Assembly (NCBI GenBank): GCA_028704435.1
Contig: JAQWFL010000021.1
Location: 1-43,818 of the forward strand
From: Anaerostipes sp.
GTDB taxonomy: Bacteria > Bacillota > Clostridia > Lachnospirales > Lachnospiraceae
DNA: 43,818 bases
Reading direction: 5' to 3'
Shown: piece by piece, positions 31,820 through 41,160 of the stretch
How the letters are laid out: the number at the start of each line of letters is the position of its first letter
Numbering within the stretch: position 1 is the stretch's first letter
Position numbers and translations under genes: made by a program
The notes under the pieces: generated by a model
What the model was told of the DNA's origin: nothing
The model's input: only the letters and a program-made list of their open reading frames with translations
Database searches by the model: none

Positions 31820-34800
31820 TTGTTAGAACAAATTTTAAAAACCAATGACCAATGGATACAGATAAAAACAGACCTTGAGGCAAATCAAGGTCCTGTTTGC
31901 GTGTCGGGAATAACGGATTCTGCGAAAGCACATATCACGTCAGCCATTGGACAAAAGAAAAGAGGCAATTATAAAATTGTCATAACTTCAGATGAGAACA
32001 AAGCAAAAGAGTGGGTGGATCAATATCGTTTTTTTGGAAATGACTGCATCTATTTTCCGGCAAAGGATCCTTTATTTTATACAGCAGATGTCCATGGAAA
32101 TGCAATTGCCAAGGAAAGAATGAGGGGAATTGAACGAATTATTAAAGGGACTGGCGGCGTTTTTGTATTGACTGTTGATGCTTTAATGGATCGAGTAGTT
32201 CCGCTAAAAGAAATAAAAAAGCAAAAACAAGTATATAAAGTTGGAATGCAAATTGTGGAGAGCGAGATTCCAAGAACGTTAGTATCTATTGGATATGAAA
32301 AAGTTCCATTTGTAGAAGCTCAAGGAGAATTTGCAATTCGAGGAGGTATTATTGATGTTTATCCATTTACGGGAGACTGTCCTTACCGAATGGAATTATG
32401 GGGTGACGACATTGATTCCATCCGAAGTTTTGATGTAGAAAGTCAAAGGTCCATTGAAAATATAGATACACTTTCTATTTATCCTGCAACGGAAGTAGTC
32501 TTAGATGATGAAATTATTGCCCTTGGACTTAGGAATATCACAACAGAATATGAAAAGGTATATTCTCATTTTAAAGAAGGGTTTCAAGGCGAGCAGCAAA
32601 AACGAATTCGAAAAGAGTATGAGAGGGTACAGGAAGAATTAAAGGAACTGCAAATGCTCATTGGAGTAGAAGGTTATCTGCCATTTTTTTATGAGAATAC
32701 CGTTTCTTTTCTTGATTATTTTCCTAAAAATACCATGATTATATGGGATGAACCAAATCACGTAAAAGAGCGAGGAGAAGGATTTTTTCTCGAATTTAAA
32801 GAAAGTATGAAAAGCCGGTTGGAAAGTGGTTATATTCTGCCAAGTCAGATGAATACTGTTGTTTCATTTGATGAAGTCGCGGGGCAGCTTAAAAAGAAAC
32901 AAAATATATTTTTAAGTACATTATCATCTCAGGTTGATTTTATGCCAGTGTGGATGACTCATTATTTTGAGACAAAATCAATTCAGTCATACAACAATAG
33001 CTTTGAACAGCTGGTAAAGGATTTAAGAAGATATCAGAAAAATCAGTATAAAATTGTAGTAGTTTCCCCGTCGGTGACAAGAGCAAAGCGGCTGGCGCAG
33101 GATATGAGGGAACATGAATTAGTTGTCACCTATGAAAAAGATATAAAAGGTGAGGTACAATCTGGTCAGATTATTTTAACTCCAGGTAAATTAAAAAGTG
33201 GAATTGAGTATCCTCAGAATAAATGGGTGTTAATCTCAGAAAGTGATATTTTTAAAGGTAAGAAAAAGGCAAAGAGGAAAAAGCAAGGGGAAAAGTTTCA
33301 GGGAGAAAAGATAAAGAACTTTGCTGATATTTCCATTGGAGACTATGTGGTTCATGAAAAACATGGGGTTGGAATTTATCGTGGAATTGAAAAAATTACG
33401 GTAGACCATGTTGAAAAAGATTATATTAGTATTGAGTATAATGGTGGGGATAAATTATTTATCCTGGCATCTGCCCTGGATCAGATTTCAAAATATGCCA
33501 GTGCAAAAGCAAAAAAACCAAGATTGAATAAGCTTGGGGGAACAGAATGGAAAAAGACTACAAAACGTGTTCAGGGGCAGGTAAAGGAGATTGCAAAGGA
33601 GTTAGTTGAACTATATGCAATCCGCCAATCCAAAGAAGGCTATGTATATGACAAGGACACAGTATGGCAAAAGGAATTTGAAGAATTGTTTCCATATGAT
33701 GAAACCACAGACCAGTTGGCAGCCATTGAAGATACAAAGAGAGATATGGAAAGTACTAAGATTATGGATCGACTTATATGTGGAGATGTTGGATATGGAA
33801 AAACCGAAGTTGCCATTCGAGCAGCATTTAAGACAGTTAGCAACGGAAAACAGGTGGCATATCTGGTTCCTACAACGATTTTAGCCCAGCAGCATTATAA
33901 TACATTTGTAGAACGTTTTAAGAATTATCCAATGACAGTTCGTGTAATGTCCAGGTTCTGCACTGCAAAAGAGCAAAGAGAAACTATTGAAGGGCTAAAA
34001 AAGGGAATGGTGGATGTTGTCATTGGAACACACCGACTGCTTTCCAAAGATATGATGTACAAAGATCTTGGACTTTTGATTATTGATGAAGAACAAAGAT
34101 TTGGAGTGAGTCATAAAGAGAAAATTAAATCTTTGAAAAAGGATATAGATGTACTTTCCTTGTCAGCAACGCCGATACCAAGAACTCTCCATATGAGTTT
34201 GATTGGTATTAGAGATATGAGCTTATTAGAAGAACCGCCTCATGACCGAAGGGCGATTCAAACCTATGTAATGGAATACAACGATGAACTTGTAAAGGAA
34301 GCCATTCATAGAGAAATGACTCGTGGAGGTCAGATTTATTATGTATATAACCGAGTCAATAATATTGCGGAAATTACAAGTAACATTCAAAAGCTAGTGC
34401 CAAATGCAAAAGTGGCGTTTGCACATGGACAGATGAGAGAACATGAACTAGAAAAGATTATGATGGAGTTTATGAATCGAGAGATTGATGTACTAGTTTC
34501 TACTACAATTATTGAGACGGGACTTGATATCCCAAACGTAAATACAATGATTATTCATGACGCCAATCAACTTGGTCTTTCTCAGCTATATCAATTGAGA
34601 GGCCGAGTAGGTCGGTCCAATCGAAATGCGTTTGCATTTTTAATGTACAAGCGAGATACTTTATTAAAGGAAACTGCGGAAAAGAGACTTCAGGCTATTC
34701 GAGAATTTACAGACCTTGGTTCTGGATATAAGATTGCTATGCGAGATCTTGAGATTCGTGGAGCAGGGAATCTTTTAGGCCAAGCACAGTCAGGACACAT

Positions 34801-35341
34801 GGAAGCTGTAGGATATGACATGTATTGTAAAATGTTAAATGATGCAGTGCTTCGTCTTAAAGGGGAAATTCAGGAAGAGGAAGATTATGAGACAACATTG
34901 GATTTAGATGTAGATGCCTTTATTCCAAATACCTATGTAAAAAATGAATATCAAAAACTGGAATTTTACAAGAGGATTTCTTCCATCGAGACAGAGGATG
35001 AGGTGGAGGATATGACAGATGAGATGGTGGACCGATTTGGAGATATTCCAAGAGCGGTTGTAAATCTTCTTCATATTGCATTGCTGAAATCAAAAGCGCA
35101 TAAAGCATATATGACAGACGTAAAGCAAAAAGGTGAGAAAGTTTATTTTGAAATGTATCCAAAAGCAAATGTAGATGTAGATGGGATTGGAGATGTATTG
35201 GCAAAGTTCAAAGGGAAGCTTTTTATACAGCCAGGAGATGTACCAACATTTATTCTTGAACTAAATCAAATACCCAAGAGAAAATGGATTCGCAAAATTG
35301 AAGATTGTGTGAACTCGTTAGATTCGTTGATTATCAGATAG
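31820..35341 (+). CDS. mfd: Transcription-repair coupling factor
   Basis: A 1173-residue Mfd that frees stalled RNA polymerase and recruits the UvrABC repair system. Domain order is a UvrB-like N-terminal part (FYTADVHGNAIAKERMRGI; IRGGIIDVYP), a CarD-like polymerase-interaction domain around 500-570 (IGDYVVHEKHGVGIY), RecG-like motor motifs (GDVGYGKTEVAIRAA near 655, DEEQRFGV, SATPIPRTL, QLRGRVGRS) and the C-terminal TRCF domain. The start is a TTG at 31820, since the family alignment begins LEQIL and a GAAGGTG site precedes it. Confidence 0.97.
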   Translation: MLEQILKTNDQWIQIKTDLEANQGPVCVSGITDSAKAHITSAIGQKKRGNYKIVITSDENKAKEWVDQYRFFGNDCIYFPAKDPLFYTADVHGNAIAKERMRGIERIIKGTGGVFVLTVDALMDRVVPLKEIKKQKQVYKVGMQIVESEIPRTLVSIGYEKVPFVEAQGEFAIRGGIIDVYPFTGDCPYRMELWGDDIDSIRSFDVESQRSIENIDTLSIYPATEVVLDDEIIALGLRNITTEYEKVYSHFKEGFQGEQQKRIRKEYERVQEELKELQMLIGVEGYLPFFYENTVSFLDYFPKNTMIIWDEPNHVKERGEGFFLEFKESMKSRLESGYILPSQMNTVVSFDEVAGQLKKKQNIFLSTLSSQVDFMPVWMTHYFETKSIQSYNNSFEQLVKDLRRYQKNQYKIVVVSPSVTRAKRLAQDMREHELVVTYEKDIKGEVQSGQIILTPGKLKSGIEYPQNKWVLISESDIFKGKKKAKRKKQGEKFQGEKIKNFADISIGDYVVHEKHGVGIYRGIEKITVDHVEKDYISIEYNGGDKLFILASALDQISKYASAKAKKPRLNKLGGTEWKKTTKRVQGQVKEIAKELVELYAIRQSKEGYVYDKDTVWQKEFEELFPYDETTDQLAAIEDTKRDMESTKIMDRLICGDVGYGKTEVAIRAAFKTVSNGKQVAYLVPTTILAQQHYNTFVERFKNYPMTVRVMSRFCTAKEQRETIEGLKKGMVDVVIGTHRLLSKDMMYKDLGLLIIDEEQRFGVSHKEKIKSLKKDIDVLSLSATPIPRTLHMSLIGIRDMSLLEEPPHDRRAIQTYVMEYNDELVKEAIHREMTRGGQIYYVYNRVNNIAEITSNIQKLVPNAKVAFAHGQMREHELEKIMMEFMNREIDVLVSTTIIETGLDIPNVNTMIIHDANQLGLSQLYQLRGRVGRSNRNAFAFLMYKRDTLLKETAEKRLQAIREFTDLGSGYKIAMRDLEIRGAGNLLGQAQSGHMEAVGYDMYCKMLNDAVLRLKGEIQEEEDYETTLDLDVDAFIPNTYVKNEYQKLEFYKRISSIETEDEVEDMTDEMVDRFGDIPRAVVNLLHIALLKSKAHKAYMTDVKQKGEKVYFEMYPKANVDVDGIGDVLAKFKGKLFIQPGDVPTFILELNQIPKRKWIRKIEDCVNSLDSLIIR

Positions 35342-35355
35342 AGATGTAGTATAAT
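35327..35355 (+). promoter_or_regulatory. Promoter of the PpiC-type lipoprotein gene
   Basis: TTGATT (35327-35332), 17 nt, TATAAT (35350-35355), partly inside the mfd end, so the downstream gene has its own promoter. Confidence 0.7.
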
Positions 35356-35389
35356 AGGAAACTAGCAAACAGAATATTGGAGGGAAAAC

Positions 35390-36499
35390 ATGAAACGTAT
35401 AGGTAGAAGATTAGTATCTCTTGCACTAATAGCTGTTATGGGAGCAACATTATTAACAGGATGCAAGAGTCAAGATGAGAAGACATTGTTTTCATTTGCT
35501 GGGAATGATGTAACATATCAAGAAGCACATGTATATGCAAGAATTCAACAGTATAGTGCGGAAGAACAATACGCATCATACTTTGGAGAAAAGACGTGGT
35601 CAACACAAGTTGGAACTGATTCTGACGGAAAGAAGATTACTTTACAAAAGTCAATTAAGACAAGTGTAATTGAACAAATTAAACAAGTAAAAGTTCTTTG
35701 TGCCCATGCAGATGACTACAATGTGAAGCTAACAAAGGCTGAGAAAAAGCAGTTAAACACAAGTATGACTGAATTTGCAAAGAATGATCTTGGTAAGAAG
35801 GTTATGAAGGTAACTGGAGCGGACAAGGCATTTATTAAGAAGATTTATGAGCAGAATATGATTGCATCAAAAGTACAAAGTGCAATTATTAAAAAGGCAA
35901 ATGTTTTAGTTTCTGATGAAGAAGCTACGACAATGAAGGTTTACAAGTTAGTTTTCACAACAAAGAAGACAAACAGCAAGACTGGAAAGTCTACAGACAT
36001 GACAGACAAAGAGAAGAAAGCTCAGCTTGTAAAAGCGGAAAAAGCATTGAAAGAGATTAAATCAGGTACAAATATTAAGACAGTTGCTAAAAAGTATGGT
36101 GTAAACTCTAATAATTCAGAAAGTTATACAGCTGGAAAGGCTGACCAGGGAACAGCATTTGAGACGGCAGTGAAAAAACTTAAGAAGAATGGTGCAAGTG
36201 GAGTGATTGAAACTAACAAAGCTTATGTAATTGTTAAGTTTTTAGGTAAGTCTACAAAGGATTTATCTTCTACAAAGTCTACTTTATTATCTGAAAAGCA
36301 ACAGGCTGCATACAACAAGGTTTATAAGAAGTGGACCAATAAGTATGAGAAGAAGTGGAAAGAAAGTAAAGATGTAGATCAAGATCTTTGGAAGCAGGTT
36401 ACATTCAAGTACAAAGCAACAACAACAGCAACAACAGCATCAACAACTACAACAACAGCAGCGTCATCAGAAGCAACAACAACAGCTGCAAGTAAATAA
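35390..36499 (+). CDS. PpiC/SurA-like peptidyl-prolyl isomerase lipoprotein
   Basis: A 369-residue lipoprotein. The signal peptide ends in the lipobox LLTGC (lipidated Cys near residue 25). A SurA N-terminal-like helical region (40-175) precedes a parvulin-like domain (about 185-285: MKVYKLVFTTKK, KALKEIKSGTNIKTVAKKYGV). The C-terminal tail is Thr/Ala-rich. It is probably attached to the outer face of the membrane, where it folds secreted proteins, like PrsA. The usual parvulin His and Cys are not evident, so a pure chaperone role is possible. Confidence 0.82.
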   Translation: MKRIGRRLVSLALIAVMGATLLTGCKSQDEKTLFSFAGNDVTYQEAHVYARIQQYSAEEQYASYFGEKTWSTQVGTDSDGKKITLQKSIKTSVIEQIKQVKVLCAHADDYNVKLTKAEKKQLNTSMTEFAKNDLGKKVMKVTGADKAFIKKIYEQNMIASKVQSAIIKKANVLVSDEEATTMKVYKLVFTTKKTNSKTGKSTDMTDKEKKAQLVKAEKALKEIKSGTNIKTVAKKYGVNSNNSESYTAGKADQGTAFETAVKKLKKNGASGVIETNKAYVIVKFLGKSTKDLSSTKSTLLSEKQQAAYNKVYKKWTNKYEKKWKESKDVDQDLWKQVTFKYKATTTATTASTTTTTAASSEATTTAASK

Positions 36500-36512
36500 G
36501 ACAAGTAAATAA

Positions 36513-36579
36513 AATCCAAAAGAGATGTAAGAGAACGGCCAGTGGGCTGATGCTGTTGCATCTCTTTTTTTGGATTGGT
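36513..36579 (+). terminator. Terminator after the PpiC-type gene
   Basis: AATCCAAAAGAGATG (36513-36527) pairs with CATCTCTTTTTTTGGATT (from 36559), T-rich on the 3' side, with a further internal stem between. Confidence 0.75.
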
Positions 36580-36707
36580 TTTAAATAAGAAAACTGGCAC
36601 TTTTGACAGTGCCAAAGTAAGGGTATGATAGTTTCAATACAAAAATTCAAGACCCTTCGTGAGATATAATGAGAGACTTGTGGGGGATACATCAGGAGGA
36701 ATAGAAA

Positions 36708-37220
36708 ATGAAATGGAATACGAAAATGTTAACAAAAACAGCAATGATGATGGCTTTGGTTTTTATTTGTACCTATACATTTAAAATACCAGTTTCTTTG
36801 ACAGGGGGCTATACACATCTGGGAGACTGCATGATTTTCTTATCTGTAATCTTACTTGGAAGAAGATATGGAGTTGTCGCTGGGGCAGCAGGAGCAGCTT
36901 TGTCTGATTTTGCTGGTGGGTTCTTAATATGGGTTATCCCAACGCTATTAATTAATGGGATGATGGCATGGGTCATGGGAACGTTTATAGATAGATTTTC
37001 ATTAAAGAAAAAGGGATGGATGATAATTGGAGCAGTTATAGCAGGATTGGTTCAAATCATAGGATATACTTTTGTAAAAATCTTTATCATTGGAACAAAA
37101 GCAGCCCTTTTAACAATCCCTACAATTTCATTTCAAACATGTTTTGGAATCGCAGCAGCATTTATCTTCCTTAAAATCTTTGAGAAAACAAATGCATTAG
37201 AAATGATTCAGAATATATAG
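36708..37220 (+). CDS. ECF transporter S component
   Basis: A 170-residue membrane protein with five or six helices. The N-terminal segment MLTKTAMMMALVFICTYTFKIP carries the Ala-rich first helix that docks the S component on the EcfT subunit, and GGYTHLGDCMIFLSVILLGRRYG is a family motif. The substrate, probably a vitamin, cannot be told. AGGAGG precedes the start. No EcfA or EcfT gene is close, so it would share the energising module with other S components. The amidohydrolase 12 nt downstream may act on the imported compound or its precursor. Confidence 0.85.
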   Translation: MKWNTKMLTKTAMMMALVFICTYTFKIPVSLTGGYTHLGDCMIFLSVILLGRRYGVVAGAAGAALSDFAGGFLIWVIPTLLINGMMAWVMGTFIDRFSLKKKGWMIIGAVIAGLVQIIGYTFVKIFIIGTKAALLTIPTISFQTCFGIAAAFIFLKIFEKTNALEMIQNI

Positions 37221-37232
37221 GAGGCCAGTAAT

Positions 37233-37970
37233 ATGAAAAAAATAGATGCACATGCACATATAGGAGAGTATGGTGGCTGGGCAGGAGTATCTTCCAGCGA
37301 AGAAAGTATTTTAAAGAACATGGATGAATATGAGATTGAAAAGACGATTCTTTGTTCTGCAAACTATGAGAGAAATGAAGATACAAGAGAGATGTTTGAG
37401 AGTCATCCAAAACGCATCATACCCCTTGTTTATGTAAACCCTCTAAAGAGAGAAAAGGCTATAAGTGATATAGAATATTATATTGGAGAAAAAGGATTTC
37501 AAGGAATTAAAATGAATCCACTTCGGGATGCATTTGTTGCCGATGATACATGTTTAGATGTAGTTATGGAAAAAGCACAAGAGTATAAGGTCCCAGTTTT
37601 TATTCACAGTGGACATCCACCTTATTCACTTCCATGGAGCATTGCACTGTTGGCGGAACGATTTCCAAAGGTTAAGGTTGTTATGATTCATATGGGACAT
37701 GGTCATGGTGTTTATATTGATGCAGCATTGAAAATGGCACGAAGATATGAGAATATATATTTAGAGATGTCAGGAATGCCTATGGGATGCAAGATAAAAG
37801 AAGCATATGAAACAGTGGGAACAGACCGAATTATGTTTGGAACAGACAGCCCATTTCATCATCCCAGTGTAGAAATTCAAAAGGTATTAACTTGTGGATT
37901 AGAAGAGGAGAAGTTAGAAGATATCTTTTATTATAATGCTCTAAAATTAATGGATGTAAGGAAGGAATAA
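37233..37970 (+). CDS. Amidohydrolase (metal-dependent TIM-barrel hydrolase)
   Basis: A 245-residue amidohydrolase-2 type enzyme. The metal motif HxH is in IDAHAHIGEYGG, followed by His of PVFIHSGHPP, His of VVMIHMGHGHG and the catalytic Asp in MFGTDSPFHHPS. Length is short but complete. GGAGG lies upstream. Linked to the ECF S component and to the DUF951 gene 2 nt downstream, it is likely in one operon. The substrate is unknown. Confidence 0.85.
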   Translation: MKKIDAHAHIGEYGGWAGVSSSEESILKNMDEYEIEKTILCSANYERNEDTREMFESHPKRIIPLVYVNPLKREKAISDIEYYIGEKGFQGIKMNPLRDAFVADDTCLDVVMEKAQEYKVPVFIHSGHPPYSLPWSIALLAERFPKVKVVMIHMGHGHGVYIDAALKMARRYENIYLEMSGMPMGCKIKEAYETVGTDRIMFGTDSPFHHPSVEIQKVLTCGLEEEKLEDIFYYNALKLMDVRKE

Positions 37971-37972
37971 AA

Positions 37973-38161
37973 ATGGAATTTCATGTTGGGGAAGTAATTA
38001 AGATGAAAAAAGCTCATCCATGTGGATGTAATCAATGGGAAATCCTGCGGGTAGGGATGGATTTTCGGTTAAAATGCAAAGGGTGTGACAGACAGGTAAT
38101 GGTTCCAAGAAAACTAGTTGAAAAAAATTTCAGGGGATTTATAAAAAATCCTTGCGAATAA
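37973..38161 (+). CDS. DUF951 family protein
   Basis: A 62-residue protein beginning MEFHVGEVIKMKKAHPCGC. It carries C-x-C in PCGCNQWEILRVGMDFRLKC and a later CKGC, so a zinc-ribbon-like site is likely. Its location before the rpsF operon is common in Firmicutes. Function is unknown. It starts 2 nt after the amidohydrolase stop. The rpsF promoter overlaps its last codons. Confidence 0.88.
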   Translation: MEFHVGEVIKMKKAHPCGCNQWEILRVGMDFRLKCKGCDRQVMVPRKLVEKNFRGFIKNPCE

Positions 38162-38232
38162 ACTCAATCTATGCTATCATTTTAACTTGTGATATATAAA
38201 TTTATCCTTGCTTTTACCAAGTAAGGTAAGAG
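38152..38232 (+). promoter_or_regulatory. Promoter and leader hairpin of the rpsF-ssb-rpsR operon
   Basis: TTGCGA (38152-38157), 17 nt, TATCAT (38175-38180). The leader contains a hairpin at 38211-38232, arms CTTTTACC and GGTAAGAG. This may be part of the S6:S18 autoregulatory leader, but the CCG bulge expected there is not visible. Confidence 0.55.
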
Positions 38233-38261
38233 CCAATAGACCAGAAGGAGGTGCAAGTAAC

Positions 38262-38549
38262 ATGACAAAGTACGAATTAGCATTAGTAGTTAATGCAAAG
38301 ATTGAAGATGACGCAAGAACAGAAGTAGTAGAAAAAGTAAAAGCTATGATTACTGAAGCGGGAGCTACAATCACTAATGTCGATGAATGGGGAAAGAAGC
38401 GTTTAGCTTATGAGATTCAAAAGATGAACGAAGGCTTCTATTATTTCATTCAATTTGACGCTGAGACAGCTGTTCCAACAGAATTAGAAGCAAAGCTTAG
38501 AATTATGGAACCAGTGTTACGTTTCTTAGTAGTGAAACAAGACGCGTAG
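38262..38549 (+). CDS. rpsF: 30S ribosomal protein S6
   Basis: A 95-residue S6 protein: MTKYELALVVNAKIEDDARTEVVEKV at the start and the conserved GKKRLAYEIQKMNEGFYYFIQFDA core. S6 binds 16S rRNA together with S18. The start at 38262 has the ideal AGAAGGAGGTG site about 11 nt upstream; an earlier ATG at 38208 lies in the leader. Confidence 0.97.
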   Translation: MTKYELALVVNAKIEDDARTEVVEKVKAMITEAGATITNVDEWGKKRLAYEIQKMNEGFYYFIQFDAETAVPTELEAKLRIMEPVLRFLVVKQDA

Positions 38550-38570
38550 TCGCCATATAGGAGGAATCCA

Positions 38571-39014
38571 ATGAATAAAGTAGTTTTGATGGGCCGTTTA
38601 ACCAGAGACCCACATGTGACATACACACAAGGAGACAAACCGTTAGCGGTAGCAAGATATACTTTAGCAGTAAATCGCAGATTCAAAAGAGACGGAGAGC
38701 AAGACGCAGACTTTATCAATTGCGTAGCATTTGGAAGAGCTGGAGAGTTTGCAGAGAAGTATTTCAGACAAGGAATTAAGATTGTCGTTTCTGGACGAAT
38801 TCAAACAGGTAGCTATACCAATAAAGATGGAATTAAGGTTTATACAACAGATGTTGTGATTGAAGAGCAGGATTTTTGTGAGAGCAAAGCTGCATCAGAC
38901 CAATATACTGGTGGAAACGCTATGGGAGCATCAGCTCCACAGCCAAGCGCAGCATCAGGAGATGGTTTTATGAACATTCCAGACGGATTGGAAGAGGAGT
39001 TACCATTTAGTTAA
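38571..39014 (+). CDS. ssb: Single-stranded DNA-binding protein
   Basis: A 147-residue SSB. The OB fold (1-105) begins [19 protein letters not shown] and includes [21 protein letters not shown] flexible Gly/Ala/Ser-rich linker leads to the acidic tip LEEELPFS, which recruits repair and replication partners. GGAGG precedes the start. It lies between rpsF and rpsR, the normal order in Firmicutes. Confidence 0.97.
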   Translation: MNKVVLMGRLTRDPHVTYTQGDKPLAVARYTLAVNRRFKRDGEQDADFINCVAFGRAGEFAEKYFRQGIKIVVSGRIQTGSYTNKDGIKVYTTDVVIEEQDFCESKAASDQYTGGNAMGASAPQPSAASGDGFMNIPDGLEEELPFS

Positions 39015-39030
39015 AATAGGAGGTAATATC

Positions 39031-39291
39031 ATGGCTTATGATAAGAGTAATCGCGATTCTTCAATGAGAAGACGTGGTGGTCGTAGAAGAAGAAAAGTAT
39101 GTACATTCTGTACAGAAGCTGACGCTACAATCGATTATAAAGATGTTGCAACATTAAGAAAGTATGTATCTGAAAGAGGAAAGATCCTTCCAAGACGTAT
39201 TACTGGAACATGTGCAAAACATCAAAGAGCTGTAACAGGTGCTGTTAAGAGAGCAAGACATCTTGCACTTATGCCTTACACTCAAGATTAA
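39031..39291 (+). CDS. rpsR: 30S ribosomal protein S18 (zinc-binding form)
   Basis: An 86-residue S18: [47 protein letters not shown] and the terminal ALMPYT. C24, C27, C61 and H64 form a zinc site, so this is the metal-binding (C+) version. It ends the operon; a strong terminator follows. Confidence 0.97.
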   Translation: MAYDKSNRDSSMRRRGGRRRRKVCTFCTEADATIDYKDVATLRKYVSERGKILPRRITGTCAKHQRAVTGAVKRARHLALMPYTQD

Positions 39292-39302
39292 TTAGAAAAG
39301 AT

Positions 39303-39338
39303 AAATCGTCATTGCAATTCGGCAATGACGATTTTTTT
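39303..39338 (+). terminator. Terminator of the rpsF-ssb-rpsR operon
   Basis: AAATCGTCATTGC (39303-39315) and GCAATGACGATTT (39322-39334) pair perfectly, and the stem is followed by more T residues. Confidence 0.95.
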
Positions 39339-39382
39339 GTGGACAAAATTGTAAGTGAAGTAGTCCTAGCCTATATTCGATA

Positions 39383-39467
39383 TTGACATATTTTGGAAAA
39401 TGCAATATAATATATCTATCGGATTCAGATTTCTTGAATCTAATTTCAAGCCGTATCGGCATTTTTT
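39383..39467 (+). ncRNA. Possible small RNA or attenuated leader with consensus promoter
   Basis: The interval 39339-39602 has no convincing gene. It holds a perfect promoter, TTGACA (39383-39388), 17 nt, TATAAT (39406-39411). Transcription from about 39418 would soon form a 6-bp hairpin (GATTCA/TGAATC, 39422-39440) and then GCCG-TAT-CGGC (39450-39460) with a six-T run, a short intrinsic terminator. A product of about 50 nt is possible. The second stem is only 4 bp, so it might instead be a leaky leader of the nuclease gene that begins at 39603. Confidence 0.4.
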
Positions 39468-39602
39468 CACTATTATTAAGAAGTTATTTATAAAAAAGAA
39501 GAAGGACTTTGGCATATAATGGAGTAGTATTTTATGTTGGATTTTGATACAATATATGTAAATCAACTTTTTCTTTATCGATGAATAAAAAGGAGAAGTT
39601 GT

Positions 39603-40526
39603 ATGGGAAGAACAGATGTGGTAATTAATTCGTTTTTTGAGGATGAAAAGCGTTTTGCCAATGTAATAAATCAAACAATTTTTCAAGGAAAAGAGATTAT
39701 TGATTATGGGAAATTAGGAAGTATGGAAGGGAAGAGCCATATTTATGGCGAGGAAGATACTTCAAGAGATATTGTTAAGAAACTCTATGACAATAAGACC
39801 ATAATTGCTATCATTGCCCTTGAAAATCAGCAGAATATTCACTATGCCATGCCTCTTCGTGGGATGACTTATGATTCTCAATCCTACGAAGCACAGCGAA
39901 GAGAAATAGCTCGTGGGCATGCCAAACGAAAGGATTTGCATGGTTCAGAATGGATTAGTAAATTTTCTAAAGAGGATAAACTAGCACCTGTGATTACTTT
40001 GATCATCTACTATGGAGTTGAAGAATGGGATGGACCAACCCAGTTACATGATATGCTTGATATATCAAAAGAAATAAAACCGTTTCTTTCTTTGATTGCA
40101 AACTATCATCTAAATCTTTTGGAAGTTACTAAGATTCAAAATCTTGAGAAGTATGATAATGATTTAATGATTGTTTTTGGATTTGTAAAATATCAGAAGG
40201 ATAAGGAAGGATTATTATCATTTGTAGAGAATCACAAGAGGATTTTTGCGTCTGTGTCACGAGAGACTTGTAGAACTGTTCAGGCTGTCGCCAATGTAAA
40301 TGAAATAAACCAATATGTGGAAAAAGAAGAAAGTGAGGTTGTTGATATGTGTCAAGCACTACAAGAATTAATGTCTGACTGTAAAGTCGAAGGACAACTG
40401 GAAGGAGAAACAAGATTTGCAGCATTAGTTAAAGTCTTGCTGCACCATCATAAATATGATTTAATAGAACAAATTACAAATGATACAAAGCTAAGAAACG
40501 ATATGTATCGTAAATATAAAATTTAA
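39603..40526 (+). CDS. Rpn-family (PD-(D/E)XK) nuclease/putative transposase
   Basis: A 307-residue protein of the recombination-promoting nuclease group. The N-terminal nuclease domain includes DVVINSFFEDEKRFANVINQTIF, the core strand IIAIIALENQQNIHYAMPLRGMTYD (with the conserved E-x-Q) and APVITLIIYYGVEEWDG. The C-terminal half (from about 190) is helical, ending in a charged tail. AAAAGGAG precedes the start. Rpn proteins are mobile-element-like or phage-defence-related and often patchy among strains; the AT-rich context fits recent acquisition. Confidence 0.85.
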   Translation: MGRTDVVINSFFEDEKRFANVINQTIFQGKEIIDYGKLGSMEGKSHIYGEEDTSRDIVKKLYDNKTIIAIIALENQQNIHYAMPLRGMTYDSQSYEAQRREIARGHAKRKDLHGSEWISKFSKEDKLAPVITLIIYYGVEEWDGPTQLHDMLDISKEIKPFLSLIANYHLNLLEVTKIQNLEKYDNDLMIVFGFVKYQKDKEGLLSFVENHKRIFASVSRETCRTVQAVANVNEINQYVEKEESEVVDMCQALQELMSDCKVEGQLEGETRFAALVKVLLHHHKYDLIEQITNDTKLRNDMYRKYKI

Positions 40527-40529
40527 TAA

Positions 40530-40567
40530 AATAGGTGATTGAGATAAGTCAATTACCTATTTTTTTC
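40530..40567. terminator. Bidirectional terminator between the Rpn gene and the decayed locus
   Basis: AATAGGTGATTG (40530-40541) pairs with CAATTACCTATT (40550-40561), with T runs on both sides, so it can serve both strands. Confidence 0.8.
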
Positions 40568-40569
40568 TA

Positions 40570-41160
40570 TTAAATTACACCATTATCAGCACAGTGAAAT
40601 TCCATATATGTGCTAAAGTTTTTGCTATAATTATTCCCTACTACAGCTTTTCCTTTTATATTTATCATAGCAGTTCTACTAGAATCTATAAGCGAATATG
40701 TGAATCCTCGATTCTTCCAGCTACCACCATATACTGAAAATGTTGGCTTATTAATCTTTCCAAAATAACATCTCTTCGTTGATTTGTTGTAATAATAAGT
40801 TCCAGTTAATTTACAGGTAATAATAATATTTTCATTTGTTGCCACTTTAATTGTTGTTTTCTTGCTTTTTTTAAAAGAAGATTTTAAAAGAGAACGACTT
40901 AATAAATTACCAGTTGAAACAATATCTGTATAACTTGCATTTTTCATATTTGTCAATGTATTTTTGAAAGTTTTAGGTGCAATATAATCGCTGTCCTTAA
41001 TTTGGTTTTGAGGCAGTAAAGAAATATTTTGAGTTTTGGCGGCAGTTATATTTTTTACAATTTTTTGATATTCTTTGTAATAGGATTTTTTTGGAGATGT
41101 ATTTCCTGATGCATGAACAATGTGGGTGGATATACATAATGTGAGACAAGTGACGATTAT
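40570..41160 (-). pseudogene. 5'-truncated gene for a secreted protein
   Basis: On the minus strand a frame is open from 41160 down to the stop at 40570. Its first codons read IIVTCLTLCISTHIVHASG, the hydrophobic core and cleavage region of a signal peptide, but no start codon precedes it: a stop lies directly upstream and the basic N terminus is missing. The mature part (about 180 residues) is Lys-, Thr- and Ser-rich, with TYYYNKSTKRCYFGKINKP near the middle and YMEFHCADNG at the end. An internal ATG at 40956 could start a 128-residue piece, but without a signal peptide. I do not recognise the family. Confidence 0.6.

Noticed and set aside
33606-33884. Open frame inside mfd in another phase
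   Set aside because: It overlaps conserved Mfd motor motifs and lacks its own ribosome site.
36580-36707. Riboswitch (THF, preQ1 or similar) before the ECF S component
   Set aside because: Only a short hairpin (about 36595-36615) and weak promoter elements are seen, with no conserved aptamer core.
38181-38261. Confirmed S6:S18 autoregulatory leader
   Set aside because: A hairpin exists, but the expected CCG bulge could not be found, so only a tentative note is made in the promoter entry.
39535-39585. 16-codon ORF (MLDFDTIYVNQLFLYR) before the Rpn gene
   Set aside because: The ribosome site is poor, there is no clear functional composition, and no terminator pairing depends on it.
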